A DNA stretch of 64,000 nt from Pseudomonas sp. HOU2 (GCF_040729435.1 NZ_CP160398.1:930001-994000), one strand, 5' to 3'; positions 8,763 to 16,729 are shown, counted from the first letter of the stretch. Notes: a model not told the origin generated them from the sequence alone. A program made the numbers and translations.

Positions 8763-8831
8763 ATGAATCTCAATTTTGCGTTTGCGTGCATGATCGTGGT
8801 GTCTTTTGCGATTGCTCTGGGGCACGCCTGA
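8763..8831 (+). CDS. Candidate 22-residue hydrophobic small protein
   Basis: ATG at 8763 opens a 22-codon frame, MNLNFAFACMIVVSFAIALG followed by HA, that is almost entirely one potential membrane helix. A weak AGGA lies about 12 bases upstream. It sits in the gap between divergent-looking regulators and ends four bases before the 3' end of the LysR gene on the other strand. Codons are ordinary for the genome. It is unrecognised and may be chance, but its composition is that of a small inner-membrane protein. Confidence 0.35.
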   Translation: MNLNFAFACMIVVSFAIALGHA

Positions 8832-8835
8832 TACC

Positions 8836-9729
8836 TCACACCGACGCCGCCAGATGCTCACGCAACCATTTGTGCGCCGGGTCGCGATGCGCGCGCTCGC
8901 CCCAGAACATCGCCATCTCGTAGCCCGGCACCGGCAATGGCGCATCGACTACCTGCAACACCGGGTTGCCGCGCACCAGCCGTGACGGCAGCATCGCCAC
9001 CAGATCGGTACTCGCCAGCACCGACATCACCATCAGAAAGTGCGGCACCGACAGCACCACTTTGCGCGCCAGACCAACCTCGGCCAGCGCCTTGTCGGTC
9101 ACCCCGAAAAAACCCCCGCCCTCGCGCGACACCATCACGTGTTCCAGCGCACAGAACTGTTCGCGAGTCGGCTTACGCGTCAACCCCGGATGCCCGACGC
9201 GACCGGCCAACACGTAATGCTCGGTGAACAGCACCCGCTGATGCAGATCCAGCGGCGCCTCTTCGGTGATGTGCAGCGCCAGGTCAAACACGCCCTGCTC
9301 CGCCTGCTTCACTAACTGCGCCGGCATCAGGTCGAGCACCGCCAGCCGGGTGCCGGGTGCCTGAGTGCGCAAACCGCTGAGCGCGGGCAGCACCACCGTC
9401 GACTCGCCGTAATCGGTGGCCGCGACTTTCCAGATGTGGCGGGCCTGCGCCGGATCGAAGGCACTGGCCGGCGCGACTGCCCGCTCCAGTGCTTCCAGCG
9501 CCTCGCGCAACGGCTCGCGCAATTCATCGGCCCGCGCCGTCGGGCGCATGCCCCGTGGCCCGGGCAGCAACAGTGGGTCGCCGAAGATCTCGCGCAGCTT
9601 GGCCAGGTGCACGCTCACCGACGGCTGCGACAGGCTCAAGCGCTCTGCGGCGCGGGTTACGTTGTGTTCTGCCAACAACACGTCTAGGGTCAACAGCAAG
9701 TTGATATCCAGACGTCGTAAATTATTCAT
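8836..9729 (-). CDS. LysR-family transcriptional regulator (probably of the adjacent quinone reductase)
   Basis: A 297-residue LysR protein. The helix-turn-helix spans about residues 8-50 (LLLTLDVLLAEHNVTRAAERLSL..), followed by a PBP2-type effector domain with TDYGESTVVLPALS and a C-terminal GERAHRDPAHKWLREHL, as in NodD/SyrM-like regulators. The ATG at 9729 is chosen over one 24 bases upstream because it gives the usual short N-terminus before the first helix. It is divergent from the NAD(P)H oxidoreductase at 9814, with an 84-base shared promoter, the classic arrangement for a LysR activator and its target. Confidence 0.88.
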   Translation of the reverse strand: MNNLRRLDINLLLTLDVLLAEHNVTRAAERLSLSQPSVSVHLAKLREIFGDPLLLPGPRGMRPTARADELREPLREALEALERAVAPASAFDPAQARHIWKVAATDYGESTVVLPALSGLRTQAPGTRLAVLDLMPAQLVKQAEQGVFDLALHITEEAPLDLHQRVLFTEHYVLAGRVGHPGLTRKPTREQFCALEHVMVSREGGGFFGVTDKALAEVGLARKVVLSVPHFLMVMSVLASTDLVAMLPSRLVRGNPVLQVVDAPLPVPGYEMAMFWGERAHRDPAHKWLREHLAASV

Positions 9730-9769
9730 GGCTATACCTGACATATCAGACATTCATTTCCAATATACC

Positions 9770-9784
9770 GATCAAGGATTGATC
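9770..9784. promoter_or_regulatory. Palindrome GATCAA-GGA-TTGATC in the divergent promoter
   Basis: A perfect 6-bp inverted repeat with a 3-base spacer lies between the LysR gene and the quinone reductase gene, about 30 bases before the latter's ATG. It fits the T-N11-A form of LysR sites. The function is inferred only from position and symmetry. Confidence 0.4.
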
Positions 9785-9813
9785 CTGCCTGCATTCAACC
9801 AAGGAGTTGCACC

Positions 9814-10590
9814 ATGAATGTGCTACTGGTCTACGCCCACCCCGAACCCACTTCGCTCAACGGCTCGCTCAGAGACTTTACCGTCCAGCGTCTGCAAGCC
9901 GCCGGCCACACCGTGCAAGTCTCCGACCTGTATGCGATGAACTGGAAGACCACGATCGACGCCGATGATGCTCCCGGTCGCGATGAGAGCCGCCCCTTCC
10001 ACGCTTCGATCGATTCGAAACTGGCTTACCAACAGGGCCGGCAGTCGGCCGACATCGCCCGCGAGCAGGAAAAACTATTGTGGGCCGACGCGCTGATCCT
10101 GCAGTTCCCGCTGTGGTGGTTCACCATGCCGGCAATCCTCAAGGGCTGGGTCGAGCGCGTGTACGCCTACGGGTTTGCCTACGGTGTCGGCGAACACTCC
10201 GATGCGCGCTGGGGTGAGCGTTACGGCGAGGGCAAGATGAAGGGTAAACGCGCGATGCTGCTGGTCACCACCGGGGGCTGGGATTCGCACTACAGCCCAC
10301 GCGGAATCAATGGGCCGATTGATGATTTGCTGTTTCCGATTCAGCACGGCGTGTTGTTCTACCCCGGTTTCGACGTGGTGCCGCCCTTCCTGGTGTACCG
10401 CGCCAGCCGCATGGATCAAGCGCGGTTTGCCGAGACCTGCGAGGCGCTGGGCACGCGTCTGGATGAGTTGTGGAGCACGCGGCCGATCGCGTATCGGCAG
10501 CAGAATGCCGGGGATTACGAGATTCCGGCGTTGACGCTCAAGGATGATGTCGTTCCGGGTGAGGAAGGCTTCGCCGCGCACACTCGGTAA
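9814..10590 (+). CDS. NAD(P)H dehydrogenase (quinone), flavodoxin fold, NQO/KefF-like
   Basis: A 258-residue flavodoxin-fold enzyme of the NQO1/MdaB family, which reduces quinones or nitro/azo compounds by two electrons from NAD(P)H using FAD or FMN. Motifs visible are the opening MNVLLVYAHPEPTSLNGSL flavin-phosphate loop, ADALILQFPLWWFTMPAILKGWVERV near residues 90-115, and LLVTTGGWDSHYSPRGING. A good AAGGAG lies before the ATG. It is divergent from a LysR gene that probably controls it in response to a quinone-like or electrophilic stress compound; that last point is inference. Confidence 0.9.
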   Translation: MNVLLVYAHPEPTSLNGSLRDFTVQRLQAAGHTVQVSDLYAMNWKTTIDADDAPGRDESRPFHASIDSKLAYQQGRQSADIAREQEKLLWADALILQFPLWWFTMPAILKGWVERVYAYGFAYGVGEHSDARWGERYGEGKMKGKRAMLLVTTGGWDSHYSPRGINGPIDDLLFPIQHGVLFYPGFDVVPPFLVYRASRMDQARFAETCEALGTRLDELWSTRPIAYRQQNAGDYEIPALTLKDDVVPGEEGFAAHTR

Positions 10591-10605
10591 GGATCACTGA
10601 ACCTT

Positions 10606-10737
10606 TGTGGCGAGGGAGCTTGCTCCCGCTCGGCGACGTAGTCGCAAAACCTGCGATTTCGGTGCACCTGAAACACTGCGGCGTCGGGGTTTGGGGCCGC
10701 TTCGCAGCCCAGCGGGAGCAAGCTCCCTCGCCACAGG
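10606..10737. repeat. REPIN inverted pair (GAGGGAGCTTGCTCCCGCT family)
   Basis: Two inverted copies of TGTGGCGAGGGAGCTTGCTC surround about 80 bases between the convergent ends of the quinone reductase and the AbrB-type gene. The right arm ends with GCTCCCTCGCCACAGG. Confidence 0.85.
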
Positions 10738-10748
10738 GGGGATGTGCT

Positions 10749-11768
10749 TCAGACTTCCTCCCGCGCCCGCCGCACCTGCACCAGCAACGCCGGCGCAAAG
10801 TGCAGCAGCACCATCCGCGCCAGATGGTGAGTCAGGATGAACACCACATTCAGCCCGCCGGCAAACGCGACAATCGCAATCGTCTCGATCGCCCCTGGCA
10901 TGTACGCCAGCCACAGCGACAACGGATCACTGCTCAACCAGCGCGCCGCCACTTCGGCAAATGCCGCCGCCACCACGATCATCAAGCCAACCGATACCAG
11001 CGCCGTGCGACCATGCCGTCCCAATTCCGCAAGGCCAAGTCCCTGAAAGCGCGAGCCGATCCGCACGCCAAGAATCAGCGCCGCCAGGTTCAGGCTCCAG
11101 TCCGGCATGTGGAAGCCGTGCAGCCATCCCGATTTCACAAACACCGCCGTCAGCAGAATCGCCGTCAACATGAACGGCGCCGGCACGCCGATCACCAACA
11201 GCAAGCGCCCGATGACGATGCTCGCGCCGATCAGCGCCAACACGGTCAATGCCATGCCCGTGCTCAACGGAGCGCTTTCAATCACCGCCACCGAGGCCTG
11301 CCCGGGAATCAAAAAGCTCACCAGCACCGTGATCAACAGCAAGCGCATCAGGTGCACGATAATGACTTTGCTCGAGGCCTTTTCCGACTCCAGCAAATCG
11401 AACACCGCCGCCAATGCACCGGGATACACCGCCAGTAGCGCGTCGGTGCGATTCCATCCCGCGCCGCGAGTCAGCCACCATCCGGCGAGGGCGATCTGCA
11501 CCGTCAGACACAGTAGCAACACGCCAAGGCTTGGCAACATCGCCGAAGCCGTCGCACTGTCCCACGCCTCGAACATCAACCCGGTGGCGATGCCCAGCGT
11601 GACCTGGATGTAGCCCAGACCATAAGGGGTTGCGGGGGCAAAACCGGTGCGAGTGGTGACCAGCGCGGCAACGAGGATCGCCCCCAGCAACAGGCCGTGA
11701 GGAACACCGCTGAACTGCAACGCAGCGCCAACGGCGGCCGCGATCAACAAACACAGAATCGATTTCAT
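10749..11768 (-). CDS. AbrB-family (COG3180) inner-membrane protein
   Basis: A 339-residue polytopic membrane protein with about nine to ten hydrophobic helices, including the repeated HGLLLGAILVAALV and YPGALAAVFDLLESEKAS segments and the late YMPGAIETIAIVAFAGG motif typical of the AbrB duplication family (also called putative ammonia monooxygenase). These are thought to be regulators or transporters; no enzymatic activity is established. The Met start at 11768 is directly followed by a hydrophobic helix. It stands alone between two REP elements, so its neighbours do not hint at a substrate. Confidence 0.82.
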   Translation of the reverse strand: MKSILCLLIAAAVGAALQFSGVPHGLLLGAILVAALVTTRTGFAPATPYGLGYIQVTLGIATGLMFEAWDSATASAMLPSLGVLLLCLTVQIALAGWWLTRGAGWNRTDALLAVYPGALAAVFDLLESEKASSKVIIVHLMRLLLITVLVSFLIPGQASVAVIESAPLSTGMALTVLALIGASIVIGRLLLVIGVPAPFMLTAILLTAVFVKSGWLHGFHMPDWSLNLAALILGVRIGSRFQGLGLAELGRHGRTALVSVGLMIVVAAAFAEVAARWLSSDPLSLWLAYMPGAIETIAIVAFAGGLNVVFILTHHLARMVLLHFAPALLVQVRRAREEV

Positions 11769-11810
11769 ATTCGCCTTCCTGGCTATTCAACTGACCCAAC
11801 ACATTCCACA

Positions 11811-11896
11811 TGTAGGAGCTGCCGCAGGCTGCGATCTTTTGATTTTGCTTCTAAAAATCAAAGTCAAAAGATCGCAGCCTGCGGCAGCTCCTACAG
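11811..11896. repeat. REP hairpin (GTAGGAGCTGCCG family)
   Basis: Near-perfect hairpin with arms TGTAGGAGCTGCCGCAGGCT and its complement around a TTTTGATTTTGCTTC centre. It lies between two minus-strand genes, upstream of the AbrB-type gene and downstream of the HD gene. Confidence 0.85.
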
Positions 11897-11909
11897 GGGG
11901 GATTCGTTC

Positions 11910-12332
11910 TTACGTGCGCAACCGCCCGATCGCGCGGCGGTATTTCTCGATCCGTTCCAGATCCTCCCAACTTGGCGAGGCAATCCGCGACAGGTCGCTG
12001 TTCTCTTCCAGATCCGCCAGTTTCACCGCCCGGCCAATCGGGTTCTGCGCCGCACGCTCGACAAAATCCTCATAGGACTCGCCAGGCACTTTGGTCACGG
12101 ATTCAATCGCGCTCAGCACCTCTTCACTGAAACCTTCCTTACGCAAATCATCGAGGCTGATGCCGCAATCCTCGACCACATCGTGCAGCACCGCGACGAT
12201 GCGTTCTTCCAGCGTGGTCATGCGCAACATGACTTTCAGCGGATGCAGAATGTACGGCGCACCGCCCTTGTCGACCTGACCGGCATGGGCGGTGGCAGCG
12301 ATGGCGATGGCGCGTTCGAGGGTCTGGGTCAT
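11910..12332 (-). CDS. Small HD-domain phosphohydrolase, alarmone-hydrolase-like
   Basis: A 140-residue single-domain HD protein resembling the hydrolase half of RelA/SpoT. Visible are His16 in ATAHAGQ, GGAPYILHPLKVM (His30), the HDVVED motif at residues 50-55 (His50, Asp51, Glu54, Asp55) and VKLADLEEN (Asp107). These match the metal and catalytic residues of Mn-dependent (p)ppGpp 3'-pyrophosphohydrolases (small alarmone hydrolases, MESH1-like). It would cut (p)ppGpp or a related nucleotide in the cytoplasm; the activity is inferred from the motif set. It precedes nothing obvious; the gene at 12347 lies just upstream in the same direction. Confidence 0.85.
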   Translation of the reverse strand: MTQTLERAIAIAATAHAGQVDKGGAPYILHPLKVMLRMTTLEERIVAVLHDVVEDCGISLDDLRKEGFSEEVLSAIESVTKVPGESYEDFVERAAQNPIGRAVKLADLEENSDLSRIASPSWEDLERIEKYRRAIGRLRT

Positions 12333-12346
12333 GGGGATTTCTCGGG

Positions 12347-12727
12347 TTAGATGCCGTAACGGCCGCCGACGTGGATATTGCGTTTGAGCCAGTTGCCAAT
12401 TGTTTTCAAGCGTCCCACTGGCCGGGAATGTTGCTCAAGAATCATGGACACCAATGACGCCTGATCCGTCCCCGGATACGCATCGACCAATTGCGCGACC
12501 CACGCACAATCGGCTTTCTTCAGATGCTCACGCCACTCGCCAGGCCAGCCATCCAGCTCATCCAGCGCCAACCACCGAGCCCCGCCCTGATTTGCATGCC
12601 CACCGCCAATCGATTGCTCGAAGCAGAATGGCGTCCCCGGTCGGGACAGGTCAACGCAGAAAATGTAGATGTCTTGAGTTGGGTGCTGTGGCGTGGGGGC
12701 GTTGTTGCGGCTGCCGATTTCGATCAT
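12347..12727 (-). CDS. Conserved hypothetical protein, 126 residues
   Basis: An intact minus-strand frame with genome-like codon use, ending 14 bases before the HD gene, so the two may be co-transcribed. The protein is soluble, has no signal peptide, and contains a central ARWLALDELDGWPGEWREHLKKADC stretch rich in Trp and acidic residues and a basic C-terminal GNWLKRNIHVGGRYGI. I do not recognise a domain. The start at 12727 lacks a clear ribosome site and could be wrong by several codons. Confidence 0.6.
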   Translation of the reverse strand: MIEIGSRNNAPTPQHPTQDIYIFCVDLSRPGTPFCFEQSIGGGHANQGGARWLALDELDGWPGEWREHLKKADCAWVAQLVDAYPGTDQASLVSMILEQHSRPVGRLKTIGNWLKRNIHVGGRYGI

Positions 12728-12895
12728 GCGCGGTTCCGTCCGTGGGTTAGGCTTTACAACTTGTTTCGCAGTCTACGTCGTGGTGCCGATGGGGGGAACC
12801 ATTGGCGATGAGATGCGGACGGACAACTGAAATGGTTCAATCCACCCTCTTTTGTGTAACATTTCCAAAACAGCGTATTTACAAGGATGTTCACC

Positions 12896-13426
12896 GTGTC
12901 AGGAAAACCTGCTGCTCGAGTTACTGATCCAACCTCCTGCCCGCTCCCTGGGCATGGAGTCAATCCAATCGCCGTGGGCTCACCCGACGTTTTTATGGAT
13001 GGCTTACCTGCAGCCCGCCAGAACGATAAGAGCGCTTGTGGCAGCCCGATCGTGGGAGACGTCGCTTCCACCGTGCTCATCAACGGCATGCCTGCTGCAA
13101 CCGTGGGAAGTGTCGGAGGTCACGGCAATAAAGTAATCGCCGGCTCATCAACTGTAATTATCGGAAATTCGCACACGCCCGCGGAATTCGTCCCTCCATC
13201 AGCCATGCCTCTCTGGGCCATGAAATTTGACGAAAAATTTTGCATCGTTGGGAGTGACGGCCAGCCCCTCGCCAATGTGCCATACCACATCAAGGACGAA
13301 GCAGGCAGGGTTTATACAGGCTTCTCTGATGAAACTGGGCACACACCTCGTATCGCAACCAGCAAGCAAGAAACTCTTGAAGTTACAACCGGTGTAGCCG
13401 CGCTGGAAAAATGGGAGGAAGCATGA
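12896..13426 (+). CDS. PAAR-domain protein, T6SS spike tip/effector carrier
   Basis: PAAR proteins cap the VgrG spike of type VI secretion and carry toxins. This one has 176 residues. The PAAR repeats are clear: PAARVTDPTSC, GLPAARQNDKSACG and GMPAATVG within about residues 4-95, followed by an extension of about 75 residues with a beta-rich FCIVGSDGQPLANVPYHIKDEAGRVY module. A GTG start at 12896 is chosen because AAGGA at 12883-12887 lies 8 bases upstream; the in-frame ATG at 12887 would overlap that site. Its stop overlaps the next start (ATGA), so the toxin is coupled to it. No VgrG or T6SS core gene is nearby. Confidence 0.88.
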   Translation: MSGKPAARVTDPTSCPLPGHGVNPIAVGSPDVFMDGLPAARQNDKSACGSPIVGDVASTVLINGMPAATVGSVGGHGNKVIAGSSTVIIGNSHTPAEFVPPSAMPLWAMKFDEKFCIVGSDGQPLANVPYHIKDEAGRVYTGFSDETGHTPRIATSKQETLEVTTGVAALEKWEEA

Positions 13427-14316
13427 CGGAGTTTTCTTGCAAAGTACCAACAAACAAGCAGGCGAACTCCGTTAGCAACGTACCCGGCTATTTGATGCCG
13501 GCGAATATTCATTTATTTGTTGTGGTAGACGAAATCGGCAAGGACGGATTTTTAGTCAGAAAAATTTACTCTTCCCCCGATAATCCTCATCTGATCGCAA
13601 AAAACCTTTCCGAACTTCAGATCAAAAACGAAATCTGGCCAGAAAAGTATGGGATGCGTTCTGTTGCGCCGAATTCTGGGGCCACGGTAGCCCAACATGT
13701 TTACAGTAGTCGAAAGTACCCCTCAGGCTATATTTCCACGAGTTCTGAATTCCCGAATGGATCACCAAGATTCGAAGGAAAAACTGTTTATATTGATATT
13801 GAAAAAGCCAAAGCTGCAGGCGCAAAACTGGTAACAACTGAAGAAATCCTAAAAGCGCTAGAGGACTACAAAAAGCACGCACCAAAAAATGTAGCAAAAA
13901 TCGATGAAATTGCCGGCTGGGTAAAGAACATCGACAAAGAAGTACTGGTTCAAGCAGATAAAGTACCAGCAAGAGCGGTCTTTACGCCGACTTCACACCA
14001 AGTCACAAGTGCCTTTATAAAAGGAGCAAGAGTTGTGCGGGTGTTCGGGATTGCATTTACTGCATACGACCTGAAAGTCGCGACTGAAGAATCAATCAAA
14101 CAAAACAGTATCAAGCCTATTTCCGTTGAGGTCGTCAAACAGGCGGGAGGCTGGGGCGCGGCGATAGCTGGCGCCAGGATTGGCGTGGTGGCCGGAGCAG
14201 CGGTAGGAATCGAGACAGGCCCCGGTGCAATTGTCAGCGGCGCTATCGGAGGCATTATATTTGGCACTGCCGGGTATTTAGGTGCTACTTGGTTAACTGA
14301 ATATATGCAAGAGTGA
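13423..14316 (+). CDS. Putative T6SS toxin subunit with C-terminal glycine-rich membrane region
   Basis: A 297-residue protein translated directly from the PAAR gene's end. An N-terminal region with RKYPSGYISTSSEF (STS at 105-107), TVYIDIEKA and a later KNIDKEVLVQADKVPARAVF has the strand order of ADP-ribosyltransferase-like toxins, but a full R-STS-ExE triad is not certain; only Glu153 is in a plausible place. Residues 231-275 form a glycine/alanine-rich hydrophobic region of the kind common near the ends of secreted antibacterial toxins. A/T-rich compared with housekeeping genes, suggesting transfer. The target is unknown; calling it a toxin rests on the PAAR gene before it and the immunity-like gene after it. 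Confidence 0.7.
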   Translation: MTEFSCKVPTNKQANSVSNVPGYLMPANIHLFVVVDEIGKDGFLVRKIYSSPDNPHLIAKNLSELQIKNEIWPEKYGMRSVAPNSGATVAQHVYSSRKYPSGYISTSSEFPNGSPRFEGKTVYIDIEKAKAAGAKLVTTEEILKALEDYKKHAPKNVAKIDEIAGWVKNIDKEVLVQADKVPARAVFTPTSHQVTSAFIKGARVVRVFGIAFTAYDLKVATEESIKQNSIKPISVEVVKQAGGWGAAIAGARIGVVAGAAVGIETGPGAIVSGAIGGIIFGTAGYLGATWLTEYMQE

Positions 14317-14323
14317 GAGCCGC

Positions 14324-14943
14324 ATGAGATTCATCAAAAAAATAATGGCACTGATAAAGCCAGAACCTAGGCAAGAGCAAATAGCCGGGTACAGCAAACA
14401 GGAGCTTAAAAGCTTGTTTGCTCGGCCTTTAGCACAGACCAACCTACCCGTTCAGCCTCCCACTACTTCATTGGAAGGCGCTGATATCTGCGCATTTTTT
14501 TCGCAGTTCCTAATCGACCCTAAAGATTTGGTTGAATTTGAATCACTCGTCGAATCTCACTTCAGAAAAAATACTGAAAGAACCTTCAATGATCTTCCGG
14601 TATTTGAATACGAAAGCGCATTGAGCGGAGACCGACTGATATTTTTCGCATCTACTAGAGAATTCAACTCCGTCACGATTCGTTTGATAACTAACAACTT
14701 TGACTTTTTAACGATACTTAGCCGCAAAAAATTTGCGGTTCCTCCACCATGGGTTGCTTTTGAAGGCTACGAGCCTTCTTGGTGGGGGGGAGCATGCAAG
14801 GTGCTCAAGAATATTACAACAACAATTACTTTTTCAGTTTTTTCACTCAATTGAGCGACATTGAAAAGCAATCTTATTATTCGAGGTTTCGCGCAACTGA
14901 TGAGTGGATCGAAAGGTTAGAGTTAATGTACGACACAGAGTGA
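14324..14943 (+). pseudogene. Cognate immunity-like gene, frameshifted at a G7 tract
   Basis: The first frame runs from ATG 14324 through ..YEPSWWGG and then goes off into a low-complexity tail ending 14854. A second frame from 14794 reads MQGAQEYYNNNYFFSFFTQL and on through ATDEWIERLELMYDTE to TGA 14941-14943, which looks like real protein. They join at a run of seven G at 14784-14790; one extra G would give a continuous protein of 206 residues with WWGGSMQGAQEYY across the join. Either the strain's gene is broken, the tract is phase variable, or the base call is wrong. It lies 7 bases after the toxin gene, the normal place for an immunity gene. No signal peptide, so it would act in the cytoplasm. 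Confidence 0.75.
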
Positions 14944-15068
14944 GTTGAACAGGAGCACCTTCGCGCACTCTCACCGGAATGGTTGATGGAACCTTCCGAG
15001 AGAAGCCAATATCGAAACCATAAGCGCCCCGCTCACGATCAAACACGGTGCCATGGGAGAGTTCCACG

Positions 15069-15500
15069 ATGAACATCCGAATGTTGCTTCTGATCGCCAC
15101 CTTCGTCGTCATCCCCACCTGCGTCATGGCCGAAGGCTGCGACGTCCAGACCCAATCCTCCAGCGCTTCGGTGCCAGCGGTGGAAACCCACAGCTGCTAC
15201 GAATACGAAGGCATGCCCGTCAGTTCCATCGACTGGTCGTGCAGCAATGAAAGCAAAGACATGCTCAGCAGTACGAAAACCAAGGTCGAGCACTGTGCCG
15301 ACCACTATCAGGCCACGTGTATCGCCACGATCACCCAGGAATCCCTGGCCAACCCGCACTCCACCAGCAAAGACAAAAACGCCAAGTCGCTGAACATCCC
15401 CGATAACGCCCAAGTGACCACGTATTACTACGACGTGGAGCATTTGGCCCAGGCGCGAATTGATTGTGAGAATGGTGGCGGGCAATGGAAGGCAAAGTAA
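15069..15500 (+). CDS. Secreted hypothetical protein, 143 residues, Cys-rich
   Basis: The start is ATG 15069 with GGAGAG about seven bases upstream; an ATG in frame 21 bases earlier lacks such a site. The N-terminus MNIRMLLLIATFVVIPTCVMA is a clear signal peptide with cleavage after CVMA. The mature part of about 120 residues has seven cysteines (for example CDVQ, HSCYEY, WSCSNE, EHCADHYQATC), suggesting a periplasmic disulfide-bonded protein. I do not recognise a family. It follows the toxin cassette, but has host-like composition and ends at a strong terminator, so it is probably independent. Confidence 0.7.
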   Translation: MNIRMLLLIATFVVIPTCVMAEGCDVQTQSSSASVPAVETHSCYEYEGMPVSSIDWSCSNESKDMLSSTKTKVEHCADHYQATCIATITQESLANPHSTSKDKNAKSLNIPDNAQVTTYYYDVEHLAQARIDCENGGGQWKAK

Positions 15501-15535
15501 GCGTTTGATATCTGTGTTTGCGACAGGCAAAGAAA

Positions 15536-15562
15536 AGCCCGGCTCTAAGACCGGGCTTTTTT
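15536..15562. terminator. Bidirectional rho-independent terminator
   Basis: Stem AGCCCGG / CCGGGCT with an eight-base loop, A-run before and T-run after. It lies between the convergent ends of the genes at 15069-15500 (+) and 15578-15862 (-) and can serve both. Confidence 0.9.
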
Positions 15563-15577
15563 AGTGCGTGACATCCG

Positions 15578-15862
15578 TTAACCACCGCCGTTACCCCCAC
15601 TGCTGCTACCGGTCGGTTGACCCGCAGGGCTGGGCTTGGAGGCAGAAGGCACCGGCCCATTGTCGGTCTTGCCACCATCACCACCCTTAGGCAGCGAATT
15701 GGCATCCGGATCGGCGTTAGTGGCAGGAGACGCCGGGTCGCGAGTCTGGCTGTTGCCGTCGTTCGCCGTTGGGGTCGGCGTCTCGCCCGCCGCGATCGCA
15801 TACAGCGAACTGCCGGACAGCAACGCCGCGAGGGTAAACACCGCAATTTTATGGTTCAGCAT
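15578..15862 (-). CDS. Exported low-complexity protein, Pro/Ser/Gly/Asp-rich
   Basis: A 94-residue protein starting with a signal peptide (MLNHKIAVFTLAALLSGSSL then YAIAAG). The mature 70 residues are low-complexity, rich in Pro, Thr, Ser, Asn, Asp and Gly, ending SSGGNGGG, and look disordered. This is a known style of small Pseudomonas periplasmic or surface protein of unknown role. It is convergent with the Cys-rich secreted protein gene. Confidence 0.65.
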   Translation of the reverse strand: MLNHKIAVFTLAALLSGSSLYAIAAGETPTPTANDGNSQTRDPASPATNADPDANSLPKGGDGGKTDNGPVPSASKPSPAGQPTGSSSGGNGGG

Positions 15863-16000
15863 GGTGGCTCTTCCTTTGCGTGGTGAGTTACAACATTGGA
15901 AGAAGGTGCGCGGCGAAGGTGCGGTGTGTCGGACGAATGGTTATCGCCCGGTAGATTCGCCCAATTTCGATATCTGAAAACTTCGTAGGAAAGCACTCCA

Positions 16001-16135
16001 CGTGGCGAGGGAGCTTGCTCCCGCTGGGCTGCGAAGCGGCCCCTAAACCCGATAGTCCGTTTCTCCCGGATATGCCACAGGCCGCGAATTACGCCGACTG
16101 CGTCGCCGAGCGGGAGCACGCTGCCTCGCCACAGG
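16001..16135. repeat. REPIN inverted pair, right arm degraded
   Basis: GTGGCGAGGGAGCTTGCTCC at the left is answered by GCGGGAGCACGCTGCCTCGC at the right, which differs from the intact family arm at two positions. The rest of the 15863-16300 gap contains no gene that I can support. Confidence 0.8.
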
Positions 16136-16300
16136 TACGCGTTTCACATCCTACAGGTTGGTTGTGACTGGTGAAATTAATGCCTAGAGTGGGGTTGTCG
16201 CTGAGCAAATTCAGCACCAGGGTTTCGCAGCCCTGACGATACGTGTAGTAACCTAGCGCCTCCTAAAAACGGTGGCGGTCGCACTAGCGCCCGAAATCCG

Positions 16301-16438
16301 CTCAATGGTGGCTGTGTGTGGGAGACCTTCGGGTCTGCCGGGTTCCTCGTATCCTCGGTCTGCGAACCCGCACATGGCTACCACCCTTCGACTCGCAGCG
16401 AATGGCAGTGGCTTCTCTCCCAGATACGAGGAAGTTTT
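16301..16438 (+). promoter_or_regulatory. Structured mRNA leader able to mask the Shine-Dalgarno of the next gene
   Basis: Upstream of ATG 16439 the SD is GAGGA at 16428-16432. The 11 bases that contain it, 16423-16433, are the exact reverse complement of 16343-16353 (TTCCTCGTATC), so the ribosome site can be fully paired. Just before lies a perfect hairpin AGACC-UUCG-GGUCU (16323-16336), enclosed by longer arms TGTGTGGG (16315-16322) with CCCGCACA (16367-16374) and GGTGG (16307-16311) with CCACC (16381-16385). A competing stem GGGTTC (16340-16345) with GAACCC (16364-16369) would free the SD. This is the form of a riboswitch, thermometer or sRNA target. I recall similar leaders before DUF6124-type genes in other Pseudomonas, but cannot verify that here. 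Confidence 0.65.
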
Positions 16439-16729
16439 ATGCCTACGGACAAGCCGCTCCACCACTACGCAAAAATGTCCCACCCCGCCACCGATAATGC
16501 CGTACTTCTCATAGACGCCGATGCCCCATTGCGCGAACTCCACGCCTGCCTCGCCGAACGCCTCAACGCCGTCCTCAAATACCTCGACCTCATCGCCTGC
16601 ACCAGCCTCCCCGATTACGCCGAACATGACATCAACACTGTGACCAACATCGCCAGGATCATGGTGCAGGATGTCAGTGATGTGTTTCGGGTGATTGAGC
16701 AGCGTGGGTTTGGTGCATCCGCAGAGTAG
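16439..16729 (+). CDS. Small DUF6124-like cytoplasmic protein
   Basis: A 96-residue soluble protein with an all-helical look: DAPLRELHACLAERLNAVLKYLDLIA and INTVTNIARIMVQDVSDVFRVIEQ. It resembles DUF6124-type proteins common in fluorescens-group Pseudomonas, often in several copies, although it is shorter in the N-terminus; that assignment is from memory. ATG 16439 is used because GAGGA precedes it at six bases; the frame stays open back to GTG 16316, but that part coincides with the structured leader. Function unknown. A short stem-loop follows the stop. Confidence 0.65.
   Translation: MPTDKPLHHYAKMSHPATDNAVLLIDADAPLRELHACLAERLNAVLKYLDLIACTSLPDYAEHDINTVTNIARIMVQDVSDVFRVIEQRGFGASAE

Noticed and set aside
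12896..14943. Part of a T6SS gene cluster
   Set aside because: No VgrG, Hcp, sheath, baseplate or ClpV gene in the surrounding sequence; only the effector module is present.
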